From: Maricaulis sp048268525
GTDB taxonomy: Bacteria; Pseudomonadota; Alphaproteobacteria; Caulobacterales; Maricaulaceae
Length of the DNA stretch: 64,000 nt
NCBI RefSeq assembly: GCF_048268525.1
Contig: NZ_JBLWVH010000009.1
Coordinates: 1 to 64,000 of the forward strand
Direction of reading: 5' to 3'
Made by a program: the position numbers and the translations under genes. Of the stretch, positions 25,914 to 33,098 are shown piece after piece. Below the pieces are notes generated by a model. That model had not been told where the DNA came from and ran no database searches. It worked only from the letters and a program-made list of their open reading frames with translations. Position 1 is the stretch's first letter, and every line of letters starts with the position of its first letter.

Positions 25914-26435
25914 ATGAACGAAGAGGCACGCAGCCTTCAGCGCGAGTTTTTTCGCATTGACGAGGATGTGATCGACCGGATCCAGCACCTCAAGCCGCGC
26001 CTGATGAAGTATGCCGAAACGGCGCTGGAAACCGTGTTCGACCATCTGGTCGGCAATCCGGACGTCGCCCATTATTTCGAGATCACCGACAACATCACCT
26101 ATTTGCGCGCCGGCATGCTGGCCCATTGTGACGAGATGTTTTCGGCGCGCTTTGACGAGCACTATTACGAAGCGACTGAAGGCATGGGCGCGCGTCATGC
26201 CAAGCTGGAATTCCCGGCGCATGTCTACACCGCCGCCTATTCCAACATGTTCGCCCGCATCGTCGAGCTGGCCATGGCCGACCGTCGCAGCTTCAAGACC
26301 GACGACATCACCGCCCTGTCCCGGATCACCCATTACGACATCGAGCTGTCGATGGGCGCCTTCTATCGCCACATCATGGACAAGCGCGCCGCGCTGTCTT
26401 CCGACGCCCAGAAGATCCGCCATCTGGTTGATTGA
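25914..26435 (+). CDS. Single-domain protoglobin (globin-sensor type)
   Basis: This 173-residue protein matches the protoglobin/globin-coupled sensor domain. The helical segment RIDEDVIDRIQHLKPRLM is followed by the heme-pocket region with proximal histidine in GARHAKLEFPAHVYTAAY. There is no kinase, cyclase or MCP output domain; the protein ends shortly after the globin fold. It would bind heme and sense or carry O2 or NO. The ATG at 25914 is preferred to those at 25887 and 25896 because AAGGGA lies seven bases before it. It follows ubiB on the same strand after 72 bp. Confidence 0.78.
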   Translation: MNEEARSLQREFFRIDEDVIDRIQHLKPRLMKYAETALETVFDHLVGNPDVAHYFEITDNITYLRAGMLAHCDEMFSARFDEHYYEATEGMGARHAKLEFPAHVYTAAYSNMFARIVELAMADRRSFKTDDITALSRITHYDIELSMGAFYRHIMDKRAALSSDAQKIRHLVD

Positions 26436-26519
26436 ACTGCGGGGCAGCCGGGCTGAGTGAGAACTCCGTGCGGTCACCTGCCGGGCCCGGGGTGATCTGA
26501 GCGCCGCGCGCAGGGCGAT

Positions 26520-26649
26520 CCATAAATCGCTTGTCAGCCAGCAGGCCGTATCCGGTTCTTCAGCTCAAGGGTATAACCGCGAAGCGGCGCCTGCGGCGCC
26601 CTTGACCTGAAGAACCGGATACGGCGATCTCTCGGCAAGCGGTTTATGG
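26520..26649. repeat. Large inverted repeat before coaC
   Basis: Arms of about 51 bp (26520-26571 and 26599-26649) are complementary at most positions, including a 25-bp near-perfect core with CCGTATCCGGTTCTTCAG. The 27-bp loop holds a smaller hairpin, GGCGCC-TGC-GGCGCC. The remaining gap, 26436-26519 and 26650-26779, shows no gene. It is different in sequence from the GTCATYCCGG repeats but of the same size. Confidence 0.75.
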
Positions 26650-26779
26650 CGGGGTATGCGCCGATGGCGCGGGGGCGTGTGTCCCCATTTCTCCGACTGA
26701 ACTGACCCTCACCCCCTGAAACCCTTGGGAAATCCCCGCGGACGGTTTACCTGTACGGGACCATCAGCGGAGGCGTCAC

Positions 26780-27322
26780 ATGGCCGAGAAGTCCATACTC
26801 CTGATCATTGGCGGCGGAATTGCAGCCTACAAGGCGCTGGAGCTGATCCGGACGCTGAAGAAGCGCGGCATAGCCAGTCGCTGCATCCTGACCCGCGCCG
26901 GCAGTGAATTCGTGACCCCGCTTTCCGTCTCTGCCCTGTCCGGCGACAAGGTCTATGGCGAGCTGTTCAACCTCACCGACGAAGCCGAGATGGGCCATAT
27001 CGAGCTGTCGCGCTCGGCCGATCTGGTCGTGGTCGCGCCCGCCACCGCCGATCTGATGGCCAAGGCCGCGACCGGTCTGGCCAATGATCTTGCCTCCACA
27101 ACCCTCCTGGCGACCGACAAGCCGGTCCTGATGGCCCCGGCGATGAATGTGCGGATGTGGGAACATCCGGCGACCCAGCGCAATCTGGCGACGCTGAAAT
27201 CCAACGGCGTGCATTTCGTCGGCCCGGATGAGGGCGACATGGCCTGCGGCGAGTATGGTCCCGGCCGCCTGGCCGAGCCCGATGTGATTGCCGATGCCGT
27301 CGCGAGCCTCTTGAATGCCTGA
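26780..27322 (+). CDS. coaC: Phosphopantothenoylcysteine decarboxylase (CoaC)
   Basis: The flavoprotein has 180 residues. The FMN-binding start is SILLIIGGGIAAYKALELIR, followed by the active-site His in MGHIELSRSADL. The substrate-recognition motif PAMNVRMW and the essential Cys in DEGDMACGEYGPGRL are present. It decarboxylates 4'-phosphopantothenoylcysteine in coenzyme A synthesis. In most bacteria it is fused to CoaB; here it ends in its own TGA and CoaB starts in another frame with an 8-bp overlap. A ribosome-binding site GGAGGCGTCAC precedes the ATG. Confidence 0.93.
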   Translation: MAEKSILLIIGGGIAAYKALELIRTLKKRGIASRCILTRAGSEFVTPLSVSALSGDKVYGELFNLTDEAEMGHIELSRSADLVVVAPATADLMAKAATGLANDLASTTLLATDKPVLMAPAMNVRMWEHPATQRNLATLKSNGVHFVGPDEGDMACGEYGPGRLAEPDVIADAVASLLNA

Positions 27323-27962
27323 CACGCTGAAGGGTCGCCACGTCCTGATCACCGCCGGACCGACGCGTGAACCGATCGATCCGGTCCGCTTTATCTCCAA
27401 CCATTCCTCCGGCAAGCAGGGCTATGCCATCGCCGCAGCCTGCGCCGCACTGGGCGCCCGGGTGACGCTGGTCGCCGGACCGACCGCGCTGGATGACCCG
27501 GAGAGCGTCAACACGGTCCATATTGAAACGGCCCGCGACATGCTCGCGGCCGTCGAGACTGCCCTGCCTGCCGATGTCTTCATCGCCGTGGCCGCTGTCG
27601 CCGACTGGCGCCCGGCACAGCCGTCCGACAGGAAACTCAAGCTCGACAAGGCCAGCTTCTCCAGCCTGCCGCTGGTCGAGAATCCGGACATTCTCAAGAC
27701 CGTCTCACAGATGGAAGCAGGCCGCCCCGGACTGGTGATCGGTTTCGCCGCCGAGACCCATGACGTCGAAGCGCTCGCCACTGCCAAGCGCCAGCGCAAG
27801 GGCTGCGACTGGATCGTCGCCAATGATGTCTCCGGTGATGTCATGGGCGGAGCCGAGAATGCGGTCCTGCTGGTCACAGGGACGGGCAGCGAAGCCTGGG
27901 AGCGGGCGGAGAAGTCGAAGATCGCCGGCCTTCTGGCCGCACGGATCGCTTCGGCGCTCTAG
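27315..27962 (+). CDS. coaB: Phosphopantothenoylcysteine synthetase (CoaB)
   Basis: The 215-residue protein has GRHVLITAGPTREPIDPVR, the nucleotide motif ISNHSSGKQGYAIA, the central AAVADWRP, and the lysine-rich KLKLDK. These mark the CTP-dependent ligase half of CoaBC that joins cysteine to phosphopantothenate. It overlaps coaC by ATGCCTGA. The two halves keep all motifs, so both are probably active and interact non-covalently. It precedes dut by 65 bp. Confidence 0.93.
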   Translation: MPDTLKGRHVLITAGPTREPIDPVRFISNHSSGKQGYAIAAACAALGARVTLVAGPTALDDPESVNTVHIETARDMLAAVETALPADVFIAVAAVADWRPAQPSDRKLKLDKASFSSLPLVENPDILKTVSQMEAGRPGLVIGFAAETHDVEALATAKRQRKGCDWIVANDVSGDVMGGAENAVLLVTGTGSEAWERAEKSKIAGLLAARIASAL

Positions 27963-28027
27963 CCTCTGGCCAAATCAGGCGGGCTTGGCTTTGATGCGCC
28001 CCAACACTTTCCAGCCAGGATGCCGCC

Positions 28028-28486
28028 ATGTCGACCGTGCCCGTGAAGATCAAACCGCTCGATCATTATGAGGGCCTGGCGCTGCCGGCTTACGAAACGC
28101 CCCAGTCCGCCGGCATGGACCTGCGCGCTGCCGTGCCCGCCGATGAACCGGTCTCCATCCCGCCCGGCGAATGGCGCCTGATCCCCGTGGGGATCGCGAT
28201 CGCGCTTCCCGCCGGTTTTGAGGCCCAGGTCCGACCACGATCCGGCCTCGCGGCCAAGCACGGGATTTCCTGTGTGAACACGCCGGGCACCGTGGATGCC
28301 GATTATCGCGGCGAGATCCGGGTCAATCTGATCAATCACGGCCAGGCCAATTTCGTCGTCAATCGCGGCGACCGCATCGCCCAGATGATCATCGCCCCGG
28401 TCACCCAGGCCGTCTGGGAGATTGCCGACACGCTGGACGAAACGACCCGCGGGACGGGCGGTTTCGGCTCGACGGGCACGACGTGA
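28028..28486 (+). CDS. dut: dUTP diphosphatase
   Basis: The 152-residue trimeric dUTPase has all five motifs, including SAGMDLRAA, RPRSGLAAKHGI, NTPGTVDADYRGEI, NRGDRIAQMII and the C-terminal GTGGFGSTG. It hydrolyses dUTP to dUMP, keeping uracil out of DNA. The length is typical. It lies between coaB and cysK on the same strand. Confidence 0.97.
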   Translation: MSTVPVKIKPLDHYEGLALPAYETPQSAGMDLRAAVPADEPVSIPPGEWRLIPVGIAIALPAGFEAQVRPRSGLAAKHGISCVNTPGTVDADYRGEIRVNLINHGQANFVVNRGDRIAQMIIAPVTQAVWEIADTLDETTRGTGGFGSTGTT

Positions 28487-28547
28487 CACATGCTTCACTG
28501 GCGCCTGGCTGGCGGGCACCTACATTGGCTGCAAACGGAGAAACAAC

Positions 28548-29498
28548 ATGACCGACACACCCGGCCGCGGCCGCATCTATGCCTCCATCGCCGACACGGT
28601 CGGCAATACCCCGCTGGTCGAGCTGAAAAAGCTCGCTGACGCCCATGGCGCCAAGGCGCGTATCCTGGCCAAGCTGGAATTCTTCAACCCGCTCGCTTCG
28701 GTGAAGGACCGGATCGGTGTGGCGATGATCGACGCGCTGGAAGCGGCCGGAAAGCTGGGCGAGGGCGCCGTCATGGTCGAGCCGACCTCGGGCAATACCG
28801 GCATTGGTCTGGCTTTCGTCGCCGCCTCGCGCGGCCACCGCCTGATCCTGACCATGCCGGAAAGCATGTCGATCGAGCGCCGCAAGCTGCTCAAGCATCT
28901 GGGCGCGGAGCTGGTCCTGACCGAAGCCGCCAAGGGCATGAAGGGCGCCATCGCAAAGGCCCAGGAAATCATCAACGAAACGCCGGGCGCGGTGATGCCG
29001 AGCCAGTTCGCCAATCCGGCCAATCCGGAAATCCACCGCAACACCACGGCGCTGGAAATCTGGAATGATACGGCCGGCGAGGCCGATGTGCTGATCTCCG
29101 GCGTCGGCACGGGCGGCACGCTGACCGGCGTCGCCTCGGTTCTGAAAGAGAAAAAGCCCGGCTTCCACGTCGTCGCCGTCGAGCCGACCGACAGCCCCAT
29201 CCTGTCTGGCGGCGCACCCGGCCCGCACAAAATCCAGGGCATCGGCGCCGGTTTCGTGCCGGACATTCTCGACACCGGCCTGATCGACGAAGTCGTCACC
29301 GTTTCCAATGACGATGCCTTTGCCATGGCACGCGAAGCGGCGAAGCTGGAAGGCGTCCCGGGCGGCATCTCTTCCGGCGCCGCGCTGAAAGCTGCCCTCG
29401 AGGTCGCCAGGCGCGATGAGATGGCGGGCAAGACGATTGTGGTGATCCTGGCGAGCTTCGCCGAACGCTATCTGTCGACAGCGTTGTTTGAGGATTGA
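28548..29498 (+). CDS. cysK: Cysteine synthase A
   Basis: The 316-residue PLP enzyme has the lysine in FFNPLASVKDRIG, the substrate loop EPTSGNTGIGLAF, the phosphate-binding GTGGTLTGV and the C-terminal PGGISSGAALKA. It makes cysteine from O-acetylserine and sulfide. The ATG at 28548 follows CGGAGAAACAAC, a good ribosome-binding site, 61 bp after dut. The gene marks the right end of the conserved dnaA-to-dut block; AT-rich sequence begins after it. Confidence 0.95.
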   Translation: MTDTPGRGRIYASIADTVGNTPLVELKKLADAHGAKARILAKLEFFNPLASVKDRIGVAMIDALEAAGKLGEGAVMVEPTSGNTGIGLAFVAASRGHRLILTMPESMSIERRKLLKHLGAELVLTEAAKGMKGAIAKAQEIINETPGAVMPSQFANPANPEIHRNTTALEIWNDTAGEADVLISGVGTGGTLTGVASVLKEKKPGFHVVAVEPTDSPILSGGAPGPHKIQGIGAGFVPDILDTGLIDEVVTVSNDDAFAMAREAAKLEGVPGGISSGAALKAALEVARRDEMAGKTIVVILASFAERYLSTALFED

Positions 29499-29578
29499 TG
29501 GTCAAACAACATATTGCACAAAAGAAAAGGCGGCACCGAAGCACCGCCCATTTATTCACAACATCAAGTTCGAAAGTT

Positions 29579-29902
29579 TTATGTTCTTATTTCATCAATC
29601 CAAATTTCAATGAGACTATATGTTACATACATTTTGAGAATCACGTCTACATCATGGCGTCGGATCGTAAAGCGCTGACAGGGGTGATCGAGAATATCAC
29701 CCACCCGATAGTCGTATCTCTGCGCGCTTTTCACGATAAAATCAGTAACGCCTTCATATACAGAGGCTCTCCCGTCGCGCGGAAGAAAGTACATAGTCAA
29801 CGCGGCACTGGAGGTGAATTCCAATCGCCAGGTTCGATCACCATCAACGTAGGTCAGGCCAGATTCGGAGACCGTAAAGCCCCCTGACGGTTCATCGTTC
29901 AT
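29579..29902 (-). CDS. Hypothetical protein in AT-rich islet
   Basis: The 107-residue protein has no signal, membrane segment or motif I recognise. It is rich in beta-prone residues (WRLEFTSSAALTMYFLP) and ends WIDEIRT. It is probably real: AAGGACGAATT provides a good ribosome-binding site before the ATG at 29902. Codon use is more AT-rich than in flanking genes, suggesting acquisition. It converges on cysK. A DnaA-box-like TTATTCACA lies just after its stop codon. Confidence 0.6.
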   Translation of the reverse strand: MNDEPSGGFTVSESGLTYVDGDRTWRLEFTSSAALTMYFLPRDGRASVYEGVTDFIVKSAQRYDYRVGDILDHPCQRFTIRRHDVDVILKMYVTYSLIEIWIDEIRT

Positions 29903-30205
29903 AATTCGTCCTTTCGAGTTGATGTTGCTTCAGGGAGGCATGCGCATCTTTGCGACTCTTCGATGCCTGTTAACACGCTACCCCTATATCACACCCGGCG
30001 ATATGTTCAATATATAATCAAAAAATACGTAAAAAATGCACGATTAACGCGCAAAAGCATTGCATTCTATGATGATATTGAGTACCTTCCGCAGTCACGA
30101 CGGGAGCGCTAAAACGTCAGCGCGAGGTCGTGAATCAAAAGCCATTCCGGTGACACTGGTTTGGCCCAATTTGTTTATGCAGCCCTGAAGGGCAAGGAGA
30201 ATCGG
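29903..30205. other. AT-rich gap between the islet genes
   Basis: This 303-bp divergent gap contains no credible gene. Base composition drops sharply around 29990-30070 (for example ATATATAATCAAAAAATACG), the lowest GC of the window. It includes the promoters expected for the two islet genes. I see no clear sigma-70 hexamer pair, tRNA or iterated box. Confidence 0.45.
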
Positions 30206-30439
30206 ATGGATAACGTCGCAAAAGGAACTCGACGTGTTTCTCTCGACTTGGGAGAAGGCCTTTTCTTGGCAGTCGAGAGAGCCTCTCAAAACCTTGGGTG
30301 CACAAAGGCTGAGACATTGCGTCGCGCTGCCACCTATCTAGTTCGCGCGATGGAGGACGAATCGCAGGGTTATTGTGTTGGATCTTGGAAAGAAACAGAA
30401 GAAAAAATCGAACGAAATCGCTACATGCTCAATCTATAA
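30206..30439 (+). CDS. Small ribbon-helix-helix-type DNA-binding protein
   Basis: The 77-residue protein has a beta strand RRVSLDLGEG followed by helices AVERASQNLGCTKAETLRRAATYLVRAM, the order found in MetJ/Arc-type ribbon-helix-helix repressors and antitoxins. The C-terminal tail is charged. AAGGAGAATCGG before the ATG is an excellent ribosome-binding site. No adjacent toxin frame is visible, so it is more likely a lone regulator or antitoxin remnant. A palindromic hairpin at 30536-30570 downstream could be a binding site or terminator. Confidence 0.65.
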   Translation: MDNVAKGTRRVSLDLGEGLFLAVERASQNLGCTKAETLRRAATYLVRAMEDESQGYCVGSWKETEEKIERNRYMLNL

Positions 30440-30901
30440 TCAACACACTGGCTACCGCTCCAATCTATTGGCAATGAAATATACGCCCTTTCCGAGCATC
30501 AAACGATCTGATCGTGTTCATGGGTCTCGCGATGGCAACAATTGTGTGTCATATAGACATACAATTGTTGCCCGATGTTAAGAATATTATTTTTACTATA
30601 GCAATGTAACTATATTTATATGTCCAAGAAGAAATGGTTATAAATAGGAGCATCTTTTTAGTTAGAAAATGACCACTAAAACATATTGAACCCTCGTTCA
30701 TGTTTATGATGTGTTATTAATGCAATCGTCCTAAAGGACGGCGCTCATTTTAGGGCCGCAGACTAGAAAGTGCTCGAATCGATTTACAGCTCTGAACGGT
30801 GATACTCCAACAGCGGCTTTTCGGATTCACTCAGACAGCCAAATACTCAGTTTTCTTTGCCGCTACAAAGCGACTGCAACGAGATTTGATTGCAGATAGC
30901 C
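30440..30901. other. AT-rich non-coding stretch with hairpins
   Basis: These 462 bp have no gene. They contain the perfect palindrome ACGATC-T-GATCGT (30503-30515), the 35-bp inverted repeat at 30536-30570, and CGTCCT-AA-AGGACG (30728-30741). GC content is clearly below that of flanking genes. It ends at the helicase stop codon. Confidence 0.5.
30536..30570. terminator. 35-bp inverted repeat after the ribbon-helix-helix gene
   Basis: Fifteen-base arms (CAACAATTGTGTGTC and GACATACAATTGTTG) match at 14 of 15 positions and flank the loop ATATA. They lie 97 bp downstream of the ribbon-helix-helix gene. No long T-run follows immediately, so it could be a terminator or an operator. Confidence 0.45.
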
Positions 30902-32218
30902 CTAAGCACTCACACTCGCCGGCGCCGGGTCGCAAAACGCGGTCACGTCAAAGATCCGCGGATCGGAAATGACGTCGCTCGGCGTCAGCGGGCGGGAGAG
31001 TTCCAGGCCCTCCAGCGAGCGGGCCCGCGACAGCGCCACATAAGCCTGACCGTGCGCGAAGAGGCGCCGGGCGAGGTCGAGATAGACCTTGTCCAGCGTC
31101 AGGCCCTGGGCCTTGTGGATGGTCATCGCCCAGGCGAGGCGCAGCGGAAATTGCGTGAAGGCCCCGGCAGTGGTCTTGGTCAGGGCCTGTTTTTCCGGAT
31201 CGAAGGCATAGGCATTGCGCTCCCATTTCTGGGCCTCGACGGCATGGACTGTCTCGCCAATGCGCACACGCACGGCTTTCTCGTCAAAGCCTTCAACCTG
31301 CCCCAGCGTGCCATTGACCCAGCGGCCTTGCGGGTCGTTGCGGGTCAGCATGACGCGGGCGCCGATCTTGAGTACCAGGGGCTCCTCGGCCGGGAAGAGG
31401 CGCTGGTCGAACTGGCCCTCGACCTTGGCCTCGAAGGCCTTGTGCGAAGTCGGCAGGCCTTCCAGCCGGGCCTGATTGATATGCCAGGCCGTCTGATTGG
31501 TGGCGGTCAGCACGATATGCGAGAGCGAGGCCTCCAACCCGGACCGGCCGGTCACCCGATCATTCAGGTCGGCGGCCTTGTCACTGTCGAGATCGCCATC
31601 GCGGATCGCATTGAGAATGTCGACGAAATACTCGTCGGTCTGCCGGAAGACCTGTTCCAGCTCGACATAGGAAAAGCCGGCATCGCGGAAACTGTCCGGG
31701 TGGAAGAAGAAGGGCCCGCCATAGGTCGATTCCAGATACTCCGCCTCGGCGCCCTGGATGACCGGCGGCAGCTGGGCCAGATCGCCAACCAGCACGATCT
31801 GCACCCCGCCAAAGGGCTCATTGCGCTCGCGGTTGAGGCGGAGCGACTTGTCGATCGCCCACATCATGTCGGCGCGGACCATCGAGATCTCGTCGATGAC
31901 CAGGGTTTCCAGCGCCTGCACCACGCGGCGATGGCGCACCTTGCGGATATCGCGGGCGCCGATCATGCGCGGCGGGAAATGGAAGAAGGAGTGGATGGTC
32001 TGGCCACCCGCCTGCATCGCCGCGACGCCGGTCGGCGCGATCACCGCCGCACGCGGTCCGGCCCGGCGCAGGAATTCGCGCATCAGCGTCGTCTTGCCGG
32101 TGCCCGCTCGTCCGGTCAGGAAGACATTCGGACGGGCGCTGGCGAGCCAGTCGAGCAGGCGCTCCTGATGCTCGGACAGGCTTGGCGCCGGCAGGGGCGG
32201 GTTGGCGGGAACAGACAT
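30902..32218 (-). CDS. PIF1/RecD-like ATP-dependent DNA helicase
   Basis: This 438-residue superfamily 1 helicase has Walker A LTGRAGTGKTTLMREF, motif Ia VIAPTGVAAMQAGG, and Walker B LVIDEISMVRADM. Motif III LVGDLAQLPPV and a C-terminal YVALSRARSLEGLEL motif follow. The AAA_30/PIF1 layout, with a UvrD C2-like end IHKAQGLTLDKV, fits 5'-3' helicases acting on forks or displaced strands. The ATG at 32218 is chosen because the residues upstream are unlike a helicase and lie in the divergent promoter region with moeB. Confidence 0.9.
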   Translation of the reverse strand: MSVPANPPLPAPSLSEHQERLLDWLASARPNVFLTGRAGTGKTTLMREFLRRAGPRAAVIAPTGVAAMQAGGQTIHSFFHFPPRMIGARDIRKVRHRRVVQALETLVIDEISMVRADMMWAIDKSLRLNRERNEPFGGVQIVLVGDLAQLPPVIQGAEAEYLESTYGGPFFFHPDSFRDAGFSYVELEQVFRQTDEYFVDILNAIRDGDLDSDKAADLNDRVTGRSGLEASLSHIVLTATNQTAWHINQARLEGLPTSHKAFEAKVEGQFDQRLFPAEEPLVLKIGARVMLTRNDPQGRWVNGTLGQVEGFDEKAVRVRIGETVHAVEAQKWERNAYAFDPEKQALTKTTAGAFTQFPLRLAWAMTIHKAQGLTLDKVYLDLARRLFAHGQAYVALSRARSLEGLELSRPLTPSDVISDPRIFDVTAFCDPAPASVSA

Positions 32219-32354
32219 GGCGCCAGATTGCCCCTGTTCGCGCGCGGAACAAGCCTGCAAAGCGCATTCGCTGTCACCGGTGCGGGCAGGCAAACCCGTG
32301 GATCAACCGGGATTCCCCCTTGAAGCGCGACCGCAATCCCGGCACCAAGGGGGC

Positions 32355-33098
32355 ATGACTTCCGAAATCGATATCGACCGCTTCGCCCGCCATCTTGTGC
32401 TCAAGGAAATCGGCGGCCCCGGCCAGCAGGCCCTCGCCCGCGCGCATGTCGCCATCATCGGAGCCGGTGGCCTCGGTGCGCCGGCGGCGCTCTATCTGGC
32501 GGCAGCCGGTGTCGGGACGATCAGCCTGATCGACGCGGACACGGTGACCGTCGACAACCTGCAGCGCCAGATCATCTTCCGGACCCGCCATATCGGCTCG
32601 GCCAAGGCCAAGACCGGTGCCCGCGAATTGCGGGCGCTCAATCCGGGCAGCCGGGTGCGGGCCGTGGTGAAAGCGCTCGACAGCGAGAATGCCCGACGCC
32701 TGATCGGCAAGGCTGACCTGGTGCTGGACGGTTGTGACAATTACGAAACCCGCTTCGCCGTCAACGCCGCCTGCCTGGCCGGCAACAAGCCATTGGTGTC
32801 CGGCGCGGTCGGCCGCTGGGACGGACAGGTCTCCCTGTTCAACGCCCGACCCGACGCGCCCTGCTATCGCTGCTGGGTGCCGGAAACCCCGCCGGACGCT
32901 GAAACCTGCGAACAGGTTGGCGTGGTTGGCGCCTTGACCGGAATTGTCGGCTCGATCATGGCTCTGGAAGCAATCAAGCATATCTGCGGCGCCGGCCAGA
33001 CCCTGGACGGCCGGATTCACCTGTTCGACGGCCTGTCGATGGAAAGCCGAACCGTCAGCCTCGACAAGGACCCCGCCTGCCCCGCCTGCGGCGGCTAG
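32355..33098 (+). CDS. moeB: MoeB/ThiF-like adenylyltransferase
   Basis: The 247-residue protein begins with the adenylation-domain helix RFARHLVLKEIGGPG. The dinucleotide loop IIGAGGLGAPAALYL, the VDNLQRQIIF arm and the catalytic region AETCEQVGVVGAL are present. Two zinc-binding CxxC pairs, CYRC and CPAC, are intact. MoeB adenylates the MoaD C-terminus for molybdopterin synthesis; ThiF or HesA are alternatives, since no moaD or thiS is adjacent. It converges on an S9 peptidase gene, the stops sharing CTAG. Confidence 0.86.
   Translation: MTSEIDIDRFARHLVLKEIGGPGQQALARAHVAIIGAGGLGAPAALYLAAAGVGTISLIDADTVTVDNLQRQIIFRTRHIGSAKAKTGARELRALNPGSRVRAVVKALDSENARRLIGKADLVLDGCDNYETRFAVNAACLAGNKPLVSGAVGRWDGQVSLFNARPDAPCYRCWVPETPPDAETCEQVGVVGALTGIVGSIMALEAIKHICGAGQTLDGRIHLFDGLSMESRTVSLDKDPACPACGG

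Noticed and set aside
29552..29560. TTATTCACA as evidence for an origin of replication
   Set aside because: A single DnaA-box-like match is expected by chance in AT-rich DNA; no cluster of boxes was found.
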